In this document: positions 1 through 7,399 of the stretch, piece after piece
Numbering within the stretch: the stretch's first letter is position 1
Layout: every line of letters begins with the position of its first letter
Assembly (NCBI RefSeq): GCF_020985305.1
Contig: NZ_CP087588.1
Span: 3,347,501 to 3,411,500, forward strand
From: Croceicoccus sp. Ery15
GTDB taxonomy: Bacteria > Pseudomonadota > Alphaproteobacteria > Sphingomonadales > Sphingomonadaceae
Direction: 5' to 3'
Length of the DNA stretch: 64,000 nt
Made by a program: the position numbers and the translations under genes
Notes under the pieces: model-generated
Database searches by the model: none
What the model saw: only the letters and a program-made list of their open reading frames with translations
What the model was told of the DNA's origin: nothing

Positions 1-278
1 TGGGCGGCGAGCGAGGCGCGGCCGCCATGCCGGACCACGCGCGCCTTGACGACGACCTGGCGCGATCGGTGGCCGAGCCGGTGGGTGGCGCGCACGCTCG
101 CCACGCGGCCCCGCCCGAAGGTCGAGCGCCCCGGCGCGACGATGCGGCCACGGCGCGAAACATGACCGCCCGCACGCTGGGCGGCGGCAAGCGCCTGGGC
201 AATGATCGGGAGCGCGCGCTGGCTTCCCCGCGAGCGGATACGCCCTGGCCGGACACGGAAATCATCGTCACGGCTCAT
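1..278 (-). CDS. rlxS: RlxS-type relaxase, N-terminal part (runs off the window)
   Basis: Only the first 92 codons are present; the gene continues left of base 1. The minus-strand reading starts with ATG at 278 and gives MSRDDDFRVRPGRIRSRG, then a basic stretch rich in Arg, Gly and Ser. This N-terminus is typical of the large relaxase/mobilisation nuclease (DUF3363, VirD2-like) of rhizobial and sphingomonad conjugative elements. Such proteins nick oriT and lead the transferred strand. The catalytic tyrosine and histidines lie outside the window, so activity cannot be judged. It follows the lytic transglycosylase in the same direction, with a repeat-rich gap between them that looks like oriT. 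The identification rests on recognising the N-terminal pattern. Confidence 0.8.
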   Translation of the reverse strand, partial: MSRDDDFRVRPGRIRSRGSQRALPIIAQALAAAQRAGGHVSRRGRIVAPGRSTFGRGRVASVRATHRLGHRSRQVVVKARVVRHGGRASLAA

Positions 279-537
279 GACGCGGAACGCCGCAATGTGC
301 GGCAAACCCTGCTGTCTGCTGGTTTTCGGCTCTCGCCGCACATTGCGCGGTTTCCGCGCACATTGCGCAGCAATGACCAAAAGCCTTGAGAATCAAGGCC
401 ACAACCGAGGCGCAGGGGCTCCGCACATTGCCGCCCTTTATCTTGCCCTCCAGCTTCCCCCTTCAGAAAGTCAGCCCTGCTCCCTTCCGGCGCTGCGAAA
501 GCGTGCGCCGAAACCCGCCAGAGCGCGCGGGAGCCGC
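279..537. other. Candidate oriT region between lytic transglycosylase and relaxase genes
   Basis: This stretch has no supported gene. It holds four copies of CGCACATTGC: one inverted at 291-300, and direct copies at 337-346, 357-366 and 422-431. The second and third are 20 bases apart. The inverted copy and the copy at 337 form an inverted repeat with arms CCGCAATGTGCGG and CCGCACATTGCG. A repeat cluster directly upstream of a relaxase gene is the usual setting of a transfer origin or of relaxase-operator sites. The nick site was not identified. Confidence 0.5.
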
Positions 538-1440
538 TCATGGCGGGGAGCGGCCGGAAAGCGGGACGAACAGGCCGTTGGAAGGTGGAGCAGCATCGGC
601 CATGAAAAGCCCGGAGCGGTCGTCGGTCGGCCGCTCCGGCTGCGCGTCGGACGCCGTGCGATCGGCGGACGGTTGCGCGGTCGAAAGCGCCCCCGGCCGC
701 ACCGCGAACAGCGCCGCGCGACGCCATGCGAAGGGATCGGACGGCGGTGCGGCGGCAAGCTGGCTGTCGTCCGAACCGCCCCTGATCGACGCCAGCTTTG
801 CGAGATAGGCGCGCGTCTCGGTGGGCAGCGGACGGCCGCGCGACAGATGTTCGTCGTAGCGGCCCGGCCCGGCATTGTAGGCCGCCAGCATCGCCGTCAC
901 GTTGCCGTAGCGGTCGTGCATCTCGCGCAGATAGGCCGCGCCCGCCAAGATGTTGTCGCGCGGATCGAACGGATCGGAGCCGAGGCGATGGCGCGTGCGC
1001 AGGCCCGCCCAGGTGCCGGGCATGATCTGCATGAGGCCCATCGCCCCGGCCTCCGAGACGGCGCGGACATCGCCGTTGCTCTCGACGCGCATGACGGCCC
1101 ATATCCAGCGTTCGGGGATGCCGAAGCGCCGGGCCGCGTCCGCTACATGGTCCGCATAGGAATGGCGTGCGGTCAATCGCTCCGGCGGCGTGTCCTGCGC
1201 CAGCGCGGCAACGGGCGCAGCGCCCGGCGCAAGCAGCAGCAGGACCGCGAGCATGGCGGCCGACCCGCCCCCGCTCCGCCGCCAGCCTGCCAGCGTGCTC
1301 GCTCCGGTAAAGGGTGCGCGCGATGCGCCGGCCGGGGGCCGCCCTTGACCTTCGCTGCGCGCGCCGGCCGGCCTGCGACCGAGCGGGACGGAGGGATGAG
1401 ACGGCCTTTCCGCGAGCAGAGGGATGATCGGGGACGGCAC
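538..1440 (-). CDS. Conjugation-associated lytic transglycosylase (SLT domain)
   Basis: A family 1 lytic transglycosylase that would cleave periplasmic peptidoglycan so that the conjugation channel can cross the wall. The SLT domain spans roughly residues 95-190, with the catalytic Glu in VMRVESNGD, the GLMQIMPGTW block and the AYNAGPGR block all present. A hydrophobic export segment (MLAVLLLLAPGAAPVAALA) begins at residue 63. The 5' start is uncertain: GTG at 1440 lies just after the DUF736 stop, but a start at 1254 would place the signal peptide at the N-terminus. The C-terminal 80 residues are low-complexity and unassigned. It belongs to the TraF-DUF736-SLT-relaxase series of this ICE class. 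Confidence 0.85.
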   Translation of the reverse strand: MPSPIIPLLAERPSHPSVPLGRRPAGARSEGQGRPPAGASRAPFTGASTLAGWRRSGGGSAAMLAVLLLLAPGAAPVAALAQDTPPERLTARHSYADHVADAARRFGIPERWIWAVMRVESNGDVRAVSEAGAMGLMQIMPGTWAGLRTRHRLGSDPFDPRDNILAGAAYLREMHDRYGNVTAMLAAYNAGPGRYDEHLSRGRPLPTETRAYLAKLASIRGGSDDSQLAAAPPSDPFAWRRAALFAVRPGALSTAQPSADRTASDAQPERPTDDRSGLFMADAAPPSNGLFVPLSGRSPP

Positions 1441-1443
1441 CGA

Positions 1444-1776
1444 TCAGCTCCGATCGTCGCGCGGCCGGGGGCGTTTCCACGACAGCCGGAACGTCCGCCC
1501 ATCATCATCGGCGCGGAACAGCACCGGCCGGAACGCCGCCGGGAAAAGCGGGCTGTCGATCTCCAGCGCAATGTAGTCACCGGCGCGCTCGCCGACCCGT
1601 TTCCACGCGCCCCCGACTTCGGGGCCGTCCTCGTCGTCGAGGTGGACGCGGTAATCGGGCGCGTTTTCGGCGTCGCTCGGATCGAGCGTGACCAGCACGA
1701 TTTGTTCGTTGATGCCGAAATAGCGGGCGCGGCCGGCATAGCCGTTGGTGGTGGATTCAAAGATATTCACTTGCAT
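1444..1776 (-). CDS. DUF736 family protein
   Basis: A 110-residue protein starting MQVNIFESTTNGYAGR, a typical DUF736 opening; the family has unknown function and is nearly always linked to plasmid or ICE transfer genes. The ATG at 1776 is preceded by a good ribosome site (AAGGAG), which decides the start against longer readings of the frame. The start lies inside the 3' end of traF, so the two genes overlap by about 20 bases and are probably translationally coupled. A second, diverged DUF736 gene lies at 8107-8406. Confidence 0.88.
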   Translation of the reverse strand: MQVNIFESTTNGYAGRARYFGINEQIVLVTLDPSDAENAPDYRVHLDDEDGPEVGGAWKRVGERAGDYIALEIDSPLFPAAFRPVLFRADDDGRTFRLSWKRPRPRDDRS

Positions 1777-2335
1777 GGCCGATCTCCTTGGCTTCGGGGG
1801 TGGAAGGTGTTGGGGACGGCGCGCGCAGCCAGAGCGGCGTGGCGCGTCCGATGACGGCGGAGGCCGGCAGCGGGCCGAAATAGCGGCCGTCCAGACTGTC
1901 GGGATGAGCGGGATTGAGCAGCAGCAGCTCGTCCGGCCGCAGGGTGCGGCATCCCTGCCAGACCGGCAGCGGACGGCCCTGGCCGTCACGCGCGCGGGCG
2001 ATGGCGACGCGCCGGGCATCGACGCTCACGGCATCGCCGTTCCTGCACACGCGCTGCCCGGCCTTCGCCGCGACATGCTTCAGGAGCGGCACGCCCTCGG
2101 GCAGATAGCCGCGCGCCGCCAGCCAGCGGGAAAGTTGCTCGGGCGGCGCCATGGCGACCAGCGCGCCGGTGGGCGGGTCGCGGTCGGGATGGATGCGGTA
2201 GAGCCCGATCGGCGCGCTGGCGCTGGCGTTCCAGATGACGCGCGGGAGCGGATCGGCGACGGCGACGGCGACGAAGGCCGCGGCGAAGGCGGACGCGGCG
2301 ATGGCCGTCGCCATGACAGTGCGGCGGCGCTTCAT
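1757..2335 (-). CDS. traF: TraF-like S26 family signal peptidase
   Basis: A 192-residue membrane-anchored S26 peptidase, related to TraF of IncP plasmids, which cyclises or matures the pilin TrbC. An N-terminal membrane segment covers about residues 5-27 (AIAASAFAAAFVAVAVA). The catalytic Ser is in the SASAPIGLYRI block and the catalytic Lys in LLKHVAAKAG. The ATG at 2335 overlaps the stop of the DUF2840 gene (ATGA), showing translational coupling and fixing the start. It is part of the conserved DUF2840-traF-DUF736-SLT series. Confidence 0.9.
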   Translation of the reverse strand: MKRRRTVMATAIAASAFAAAFVAVAVADPLPRVIWNASASAPIGLYRIHPDRDPPTGALVAMAPPEQLSRWLAARGYLPEGVPLLKHVAAKAGQRVCRNGDAVSVDARRVAIARARDGQGRPLPVWQGCRTLRPDELLLLNPAHPDSLDGRYFGPLPASAVIGRATPLWLRAPSPTPSTPEAKEIGHASEYL

Positions 2336-2853
2336 CCTTCGATCTCCCGGCGCTTGAGCCAGGCGCAATGGCGTGCGATCGTGTAGAGGCGCGGCTGATG
2401 GCCGGCTGCGATGCGATTGTGGACGTGCCGCCAATGGTCGGCCGCCGCGTCGCAGGGATCGACGCCGGCCGCCTCAACCGCGTCGATTGCGGCGAGCACC
2501 TGCTGGACCTTGGGCCAGCCCTCGATCTTGAGCAGGATGTCGCCGCCTGGCCGCACGAACGGCAGCGTCGCATAGGGCTCGTTGGCCGCGACCGCGCGCA
2601 CCACGTCGATGCGCGAGACGATCGTGCCGAAGTCGTTGGCCGCCCAGCGCACGAACGCGAAGACGGCGCCCGGACGGAAGCCGACGACGCGGGTTCGGCG
2701 CGTCAGGATGCGGTCATGGGCGATCCGGCCGAAGCGTATCCAATGTTCCAGCTTCTTCTCGATCCAGGTCAGTTCGACATGGGTGAGACCGTCGCGGGCG
2801 AGCGCGCTGAACGCGCCGCCGCCGCGCACGGCGGGGGGCCGGTCGTCGATCAT
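2332..2853 (-). CDS. DUF2840 family protein
   Basis: A 173-residue protein with the signature LTHVELTWIEKKLEHWIRFG near residue 23 and RTRVVGFRPGAVFAFVRW further on, recognised as DUF2840. The function is unknown, but it is a marker of this ICE/plasmid class and sits in the transfer operon directly before traF, with a four-base overlap. The first 20 residues (MIDDRPPAVRGGGAF) may be extra; a start nearer the family signature is possible. In related elements a parA gene usually precedes DUF2840; here the upstream neighbour is the origin of the repA locus. Confidence 0.85.
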   Translation of the reverse strand: MIDDRPPAVRGGGAFSALARDGLTHVELTWIEKKLEHWIRFGRIAHDRILTRRTRVVGFRPGAVFAFVRWAANDFGTIVSRIDVVRAVAANEPYATLPFVRPGGDILLKIEGWPKVQQVLAAIDAVEAAGVDPCDAAADHWRHVHNRIAAGHQPRLYTIARHCAWLKRREIEG

Positions 2854-2929
2854 GGGAGGTCTCCGGGGATGGGGATCGCTATGGGCGCGAGCCGAGGCCG
2901 GCGGCTTGTCCGCCGACCGTGCGCCGAGC

Positions 2930-3145
2930 CTGCTAACATGGCCGTGCTGTTCACAGCCGCGTGCGCCGTTAGCAAGAATCCGAAGGATTCTTTTCTATTA
3001 GCACCGTTAGAAGGGGACCGATTCCGCGAGGATTTCTGCGGGTTTGCGAGCATCGCGCGTTCCCGAAAGTCCGAGTCTCGCGTTCCCGATCGTCCGAATC
3101 CGTCCGTTCCCGATAGTCCGAACCTCATGGCCAGTTCTCCACAGG
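2930..3145 (-). other. Iteron-type replication origin of ICE-A (oriV-1)
   Basis: Immediately downstream of repA. On the plus strand there are three iterons of the form GTTCCCGA-NN-GTCCG at 3059-3073, 3082-3096 and 3106-3120, spaced 23 and 24 bases. A DnaA-box-like TTCTCCACA lies at 3135-3143 inside the repA 3' end. Beyond the iterons is a conserved block (ATTTCTGCGGGTTT, 3032-3045). A perfect 8-bp hairpin AAGAATCC-GAA-GGATTCTT follows at 2974-2992, flanked by GTTAGC/TTAGC motifs. This is the usual make-up of a RepA/DnaA origin. A diverged second copy is at 17,919-18,090. Confidence 0.8.
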
Positions 3146-4018
3146 CTTGAGGCCGACGCGGCGCATGGCGGCGTCGAACGGATCGACGGGGATGGGGGTG
3201 AAGTTCAGCCGGTCGCGGCCGAGCGCATGTTCGAGCGTGAGGACGTAACCGGGGAGCGGTTGGCGCGCGACGATGGCGCGCAGCTCGAACGCGAACCGGC
3301 GCAGCGGCGAGAGCACGCCGGATTTGAGATAGAGATGCGGAACGTCAAAGCTCCAGCCGCCCTGCTGGCGGCCGCCATGCTTGCGCACGATGCGGTAGAG
3401 CCAGCGTTCGAGGCCGCCGGTCAGGTCGAAATAGGCGCGGTCAATGGTCAGCACGAGCGCGCGGTCGAGCACGCCGGCATAGAACCAATCGGGCAGGATC
3501 AGCTCGATGCCGAGCGAACGGCCGTTGCCGTCCGCCAGTTCCCGCCATTCGTTGATCCATGAGAACCGGTGGCGGCGGCGCTGGTGCCGCTGCCGGATCG
3601 AAGTGGCGACGGTGGTGGATTGCAGGCGGTCGAGCGCGGCCTTCAGCCGCTCGTAGCTCGCCTTGCCGGTGCCGCGCCGGGTGAACGCCAGTATCTCGTG
3701 CGGCGTCGTCACCATCAGGCGCGAGGTCGGCCGTCCGGCGTCACGCGCCTCGATGAGCTGGCTCGCCGCCCAGATCAGCACGTCGGCGTCCCAAATATTC
3801 GCCATGCCATGCTCGGGGACGGCCTCGACCGAAATCCATGTCGCGCCCATGCGGAAGTCGATGGGCGCGGTGCGGCGGGCCTTGCCGAGCGAGAAGAACG
3901 GCCAGGCCATCAAGTCCTGCGCGTCGCGGGCCGCAAGGTCGCCGGGGACCGAGCGGAACAGCTCAAGCTGCGTGCGCTCGGCGCTCGACCGGCCTGAAAG
4001 GGAGCGTGCGGTGGGCAT
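3125..4018 (-). CDS. repA: Replication initiator RepA (RPA family)
   Basis: A 297-residue initiator of the RPA family (PF10134), found on alphaproteobacterial plasmids and on ICEs that replicate after excision. Recognisable parts are DLMAWPFFSLGKARR near residue 36, the block from WDADVLIWAASQL, LERWLYRIVRKHGG around 200, and the ending DPFDAAMRRVGLKPVENWP. It would bind the three iterons just past its stop codon. Upstream is an AlpA-type gene, then a DUF2285 gene, the standard order in these elements. Downstream a parA gene would be expected but is absent. Confidence 0.9.
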   Translation of the reverse strand: MPTARSLSGRSSAERTQLELFRSVPGDLAARDAQDLMAWPFFSLGKARRTAPIDFRMGATWISVEAVPEHGMANIWDADVLIWAASQLIEARDAGRPTSRLMVTTPHEILAFTRRGTGKASYERLKAALDRLQSTTVATSIRQRHQRRRHRFSWINEWRELADGNGRSLGIELILPDWFYAGVLDRALVLTIDRAYFDLTGGLERWLYRIVRKHGGRQQGGWSFDVPHLYLKSGVLSPLRRFAFELRAIVARQPLPGYVLTLEHALGRDRLNFTPIPVDPFDAAMRRVGLKPVENWP

Positions 4019-4024
4019 CGGTGC

Positions 4025-4291
4025 TCAGCGGCGCACGCAATCGGTGGGCAAGCGCTTGGCGGGATGGACGACGCCGCTGCCCGGATCGGAGGTCGAACGG
4101 CGGGTGCCGAGCGCGGCCCAGGCGTCGAGGTCGTCGATTGCATAGACGATCCGGCCGCCGAGCCTGCGGAACACCGGGCCGGTGCCGTAGCAGCGATGCT
4201 TTTCCAGCGTGCGGGTCGAGAGGCCGAGATGGATCGCCGCGTCGGGCGTCTTGAGATAGCGTGGCGTTGTGGCGGCGACAGGCTCGGCCAT
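4025..4291 (-). CDS. AlpA/RdfS-like helix-turn-helix protein
   Basis: An 88-residue MerR/AlpA-type winged helix protein: YLKTPDAAIHLGLSTRTLEKHRCYGTGP is the recognition region, followed by the beta-hairpin segment FRRLGGRIVYAIDDLDAW. In the best studied relative (ICEMlSym of Mesorhizobium) the equivalent RdfS is the recombination directionality factor for excision, and it also turns on transfer genes. Here it lies only a few bases upstream of repA and is probably cotranscribed. The excisionase role is inferred from family and context; a purely regulatory role is possible. Confidence 0.82.
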   Translation of the reverse strand: MAEPVAATTPRYLKTPDAAIHLGLSTRTLEKHRCYGTGPVFRRLGGRIVYAIDDLDAWAALGTRRSTSDPGSGVVHPAKRLPTDCVRR

Positions 4292-4411
4292 GATGATCCT
4301 CCTGGTGATGGCCGGCCCCGAAAAAGGGGTTCGGCGGACAGAAGGGAATGGTGGCGAAATGCCCCCTATGCGGAGAAGGGGACGCCGGAGACTGGGTTGG
4401 GAATGTCCCCC

Positions 4412-5188
4412 TCAGCCGCCGCGCAGCAACCGGATGTAGCCACCATCGCGCAGTTCGATGGCTTCCTTGAGCCAGCGCCTGATGCACTTGCGCTCAGCGC
4501 TGTCCGTCCATTTGGTGGGAGTGTAACGGCGAACCTTGGGATGGATCAGAGAGGCGGCCAACTCGCGCTGGCTGGCGCCGGCGCGGCGGCCGTCGAGCAC
4601 TTGCAGCAGGGTGAGGAGATGTTCGCGCCGGAAGGGCGGGGGACGCAGCGCCGGTGGGCCGGCCGCCATGCCGCTGAGGCGGCGGCACAGGCGCTCGGCG
4701 GACGCGAGGCGCGCGAGGGGATCGAGCTCGATCGGCAGCATCACCGCCATTGGGCGGCGGCACGAACCGCACACGCACAGATGTTCGTCGCCATCAGGAT
4801 CGGCGAGGATGACATGCAGGAAGTCGCCCATCCTAATCTGCGCGCGAATGTCGCCCAGCGCCTCCATGTCGAGGGGGCTGGCGCCGAGGCCGGCGAGCAC
4901 TGGCGCTATGATGATGCTGGCCGGTGACAGGTCGGGGCGCGCGACCGCCAGCTTGCGGTCGAAGGCTGCGCCAGGCGCGGCGTGGTAGCTGATGCCCCAG
5001 CGGTTCACCAGGGCGGCGGTCGCCTCGTCGGCGGTGGTCGCGCCGCGTTTCACGTGGCCGAGCGCGCGGGTATAGTCAGCGCGATAGCGGGCATTGCGGC
5101 TGAGATAGCCGATGGCGATGTCGGAATATTGCAGCGCCTCGTCCCCGGCTTCGTCCGGGGGCGCGCGCCAGTCCCTCTCAGGCGGCAC
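4412..5188 (-). CDS. DUF6499-DUF2285 regulator (FseA-like)
   Basis: A 258-residue protein with an N-terminal domain (DEALQYSDIAIGYLSRNARYRADYTRA) of the DUF6499 type and a C-terminal DUF2285 domain (residues about 130-255, ending ECKIRRWLKEAIELRDGGYIRLLRGG-like). In ICEMlSym the same two domains are split over two frames and joined by programmed frameshifting to make the transfer activator FseA; here they are one continuous frame. By analogy it may activate the adjacent AlpA/RdfS-like gene. A 120-base gap with a GCCCCGAAAAAGGGGT hairpin separates it from that gene. The regulatory role is inferred. Confidence 0.75.
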   Translation of the reverse strand: MPPERDWRAPPDEAGDEALQYSDIAIGYLSRNARYRADYTRALGHVKRGATTADEATAALVNRWGISYHAAPGAAFDRKLAVARPDLSPASIIIAPVLAGLGASPLDMEALGDIRAQIRMGDFLHVILADPDGDEHLCVCGSCRRPMAVMLPIELDPLARLASAERLCRRLSGMAAGPPALRPPPFRREHLLTLLQVLDGRRAGASQRELAASLIHPKVRRYTPTKWTDSAERKCIRRWLKEAIELRDGGYIRLLRGG

Positions 5189-5348
5189 GGCAATCCTCCC
5201 AAGCGTGGCTCTCTATGGAGCGCGTCAGGGAATGTTCTCAGCCGTGCGAGCGTCGAGAAGCCCTGCCGGGCGGAGAGGCGCATAGCGGATTAAAGTCAGC
5301 GATTTGACGAGGTTTCCGCATTTTCGACTGTGTGACCCCGGCCCGCAC

Positions 5349-5612
5349 CTACAGTTGGGGCGGCCGCATGTAATGGCGATAGCCGGTCTCAGTCATCCAT
5401 CGGGCGCGCGCGAGATGGGAATCATGCACAAGGCGGGCGCGTTCGGGTTCAGCCTCGGGTTCAATCCCGAAAATGATCCGCACGGCCTCGCGCCAGTCGG
5501 CGTTTTCGTCCGCCGCATCAAGCAGCCGCCAGTAGGTGCGGACATGGCGTTCGTCATAGTCGGTGACGTGCGGTGCGTCGGGTGCACGGTCCTCGAAAGC
5601 GGCTATCGCCAT
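5349..5612 (-). CDS. Small ICE-associated DUF2285-linked protein
   Basis: An 87-residue acidic protein (MAIAAFEDRAPDAPHVTDYDERH ...). The segment DADENADWREAVRIIFGIEPEAEPERARLVHDSHLARARWMTE-like is very characteristic of a small protein that accompanies DUF2285 genes in sphingomonad and rhizobial ICEs. I recognise the pattern but no function. It lies between the XRE regulator and the DUF2285 gene in the same direction and could be a partner in controlling excision. No signal peptide or membrane segment is seen. Confidence 0.7.
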   Translation of the reverse strand: MAIAAFEDRAPDAPHVTDYDERHVRTYWRLLDAADENADWREAVRIIFGIEPEAEPERARLVHDSHLARARWMTETGYRHYMRPPQL

Positions 5613-5751
5613 CGCCTCGTTCCGCCTTCAGCTATTGCTCCGTGCGCCCGCAGATTGATGGCTTATACACCACAATGGACCGAAGTAATCACGCCATCCA
5701 CGCTATGGCCGGATGACGCGGAGAGTATAGCCGGGCGAGCATCGGCGCCCA

Positions 5752-6003
5752 TTACTTCCGCGATTTCTCCACCGCACCGCGCACCAACATAACGCCTTCG
5801 CCGCGTTCCGAATCAAGGAAGACGATGCCCGCCTCCTCCAGCGCCTTGACCACCTGATGGCGCGTATCTTCGCGCACGGGCAGGTTATTCTCGGATTCGA
5901 GGCGTTTCAGCGCGGTCAACGCAACAAGGGCCTCGTCGGCAAGCATCTCCTGGGTCCAATTGAGAAGCGCGCGTGCGGCCCGCACCTGGCGGGAAGTAAT
6001 CAT
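5752..6003 (-). CDS. XRE-family helix-turn-helix repressor
   Basis: An 83-residue protein. MITSRQVRAARALLNWTQEMLADEA is a classic XRE helix-turn-helix opening, continuing VALTALKRLESENNLPVREDTRHQVVKALEEAGIVFLDSERGEGVMLV, typical of short Cro/CI-like regulators of mobile elements. The ATG at 6003 is clear. A 17-base perfect palindrome lies about 42 bases upstream, suitable as an autoregulatory operator. It probably holds the excision/transfer genes (DUF2285, AlpA) in check, but this is inference from position. Confidence 0.85.
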   Translation of the reverse strand: MITSRQVRAARALLNWTQEMLADEALVALTALKRLESENNLPVREDTRHQVVKALEEAGIVFLDSERGEGVMLVRGAVEKSRK

Positions 6004-6044
6004 GCGCGGTCACGTTCACGAGCCCGGCGCTATACGCCATCAAA

Positions 6045-6061
6045 ACGACTATTATAGTCGT
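6045..6061. promoter_or_regulatory. Palindromic operator upstream of the XRE gene
   Basis: The sequence ACGACTATTATAGTCGT is a perfect 17-base palindrome centred at 6053. It overlaps TATTAT/TATAGT stretches usable as a -10 element and sits about 42 bases before the XRE start codon. Position and symmetry suggest a binding site for the XRE dimer. Confidence 0.6.
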
Positions 6062-6196
6062 CTTGGCATAGTGGCATCAGACACCGCGAGCCGGGCGAAC
6101 GCCCGGCGAGCGCGCCTCTTTCAGCGGCCGCGCGGACCATTGGGAAGCGCGGCCGCCGCCGATCCGGGGAGCGGGTCGGCAGCGTCATGCGGACGG

Positions 6197-6236
6197 TAAA
6201 AGCGAAACCGCAGGGCCGGACGGTCCAGCCCTGCGG
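6197..6236 (-). terminator. Rho-independent terminator after the DUF932 gene
   Basis: A 9-bp GC-rich stem, CCGCAGGGC (6208-6216) with GCCCTGCGG (6228-6236), begins about ten bases after the DUF932 stop. Read on the minus strand it is followed by a T-rich tail (TTTCGCTTTTACC). This separates the DUF932 gene from the XRE gene. Confidence 0.65.
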
Positions 6237-6246
6237 CTTGAAACGG

Positions 6247-7092
6247 TTAACCCGTCTTGAGGCGCTGCATCCCCTCGGCCAGTGTCCAGAGCGCGCGATT
6301 GAGCGTCACATTCTGGTCGATGCCGTTGATCGGGCGCGAACGGCTGCGGCGGATACGGCCCTCGGCATTGTGCTTGTGGCCATGCAATCCGCCCCGAATG
6401 ACGTTCTCCTGTATCACGTTGAACGTGGTCCACAGGCTATCGCCCCGATCCTCGTAGCGGCGCGGCGCGATGATCTGCTCGGGGGTGAGCGGGCTTTCAT
6501 CGTCGCCATAGCGGGCGACAAGGCTGACCTCGCCAAGCAAGCGCTGCTCAACCTCGGACAACCGAACCTCCTTCATTGCCGCGCTGGCGTCGATCAGCCG
6601 GGGGAAGTCCTCGGCCACGGTGTAAACGCCCTCGATAATGTCGTGCTCGATATTGCCCTTGTGCGGCACGCGGACCTCCTCGAACCGCTCGCCTGCAATC
6701 ATGCTGTTGGTGCAGACGAAACGCAGCATACCGGCGAACATCTGATATGCGCTGGTGCCATCGTGGCTGTTCACGATGATGACCTCGGCCGCCTCGGGCT
6801 TGCCGATACCCTCATCCCGGCGCAGGCGCAGCATGTGCTTGGCGTGGCCGTGGCGGCTGCCGTCGCGGGGGACGGACTGCACGGCGAAGAACGGGAACCA
6901 TCCTTCCCGGCGCAACCCCTCAACGATGTCGATGGTGGGGACATAGACATACCGCTCGGAACGGCTGTCGTGCGCCTCGCGGGCGAAGATGGACGGGACG
7001 TGGCGATACAGCGCCTCATTGTCGAGCGGCTCATAACCGCCGATCTGATGACTGTTGCGGCCGAACCGGGTAGCAAGGTGGTGGATGGTCAT
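6247..7092 (-). CDS. DUF932 family protein
   Basis: A 281-residue protein of the DUF932 family (phage/plasmid-like protein), common on conjugative plasmids and ICEs and without assigned function. Signature pieces are PSIFAREAHDSRSERYVYVPT near the N-terminus, AAEVIIVNSHDGTSAYQMFAGMLRFVCTN-like in the middle and RGGLHGHKHNAEGR-like near the C-terminus. The ATG at 7092 has a strong ribosome site (GGAAG), preferred over the upstream in-frame start at 7107. It is preceded by the structured leader at 7113-7300 and followed by a terminator, so it appears to be its own transcription unit. Confidence 0.85.
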   Translation of the reverse strand: MTIHHLATRFGRNSHQIGGYEPLDNEALYRHVPSIFAREAHDSRSERYVYVPTIDIVEGLRREGWFPFFAVQSVPRDGSRHGHAKHMLRLRRDEGIGKPEAAEVIIVNSHDGTSAYQMFAGMLRFVCTNSMIAGERFEEVRVPHKGNIEHDIIEGVYTVAEDFPRLIDASAAMKEVRLSEVEQRLLGEVSLVARYGDDESPLTPEQIIAPRRYEDRGDSLWTTFNVIQENVIRGGLHGHKHNAEGRIRRSRSRPINGIDQNVTLNRALWTLAEGMQRLKTG

Positions 7093-7112
7093 GGGTCTTC
7101 CTTTCATTGGGC

Positions 7113-7300
7113 TTGGGTTTCCGCGCAGCGGAAGCGCCGCGCTGAAACCCTGCCCGTCGGCGAGACCGGGGGTGCAAACGGAACGCGGCTTCGCGGGGAA
7201 CCGGCTGCACGGAACGCGGCTGCTGCGTGGAGGAAGCTGGGCGGAAGCCGCTTGGAGTGCGCCGGGGGCAGAGCCCCAAGCACGGCGCCGCGCGAGCGGC
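7113..7300 (-). repeat. Structured leader repeat, copy 1 (upstream of DUF932)
   Basis: About 188 bases of gene-free DNA directly upstream of the DUF932 start, closely matching 11,674-11,860 upstream of the ParB gene. On the minus strand it ends in a long hairpin (7115-7150) with stem GGGTTTC...GAAACCC enclosing a GC-rich inner stem, about 22 bases before the start codon. A second hairpin, GGGGCAGAGCCCC, lies near 7265. Conservation of both hairpins between two otherwise unrelated genes suggests a cis-acting RNA leader or a conserved promoter-leader cassette. Confidence 0.6.
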
Positions 7301-7399
7301 GCATTCGATCGAGTTACTAGGCGACTTGCATTCTCTCGATGTCGGCCGGATCAAGATACAAGGGTCGCGTAGATTGCCAGGCCAAGGGGGGCACGAAGA

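Noticed and set aside
275..1480. Long minus-strand frame of 401 codons overlapping the lytic transglycosylase and oriT region
   Set aside because: Composition is Arg/Ala-rich shadow coding in a high-G+C region; the overlapping 538-1440 frame has a clear SLT domain.
202..1854. Plus-strand frame of 550 codons at the left end
   Set aside because: It runs antisense to the lytic transglycosylase and DUF736 genes, is Arg-rich and shows no domain.
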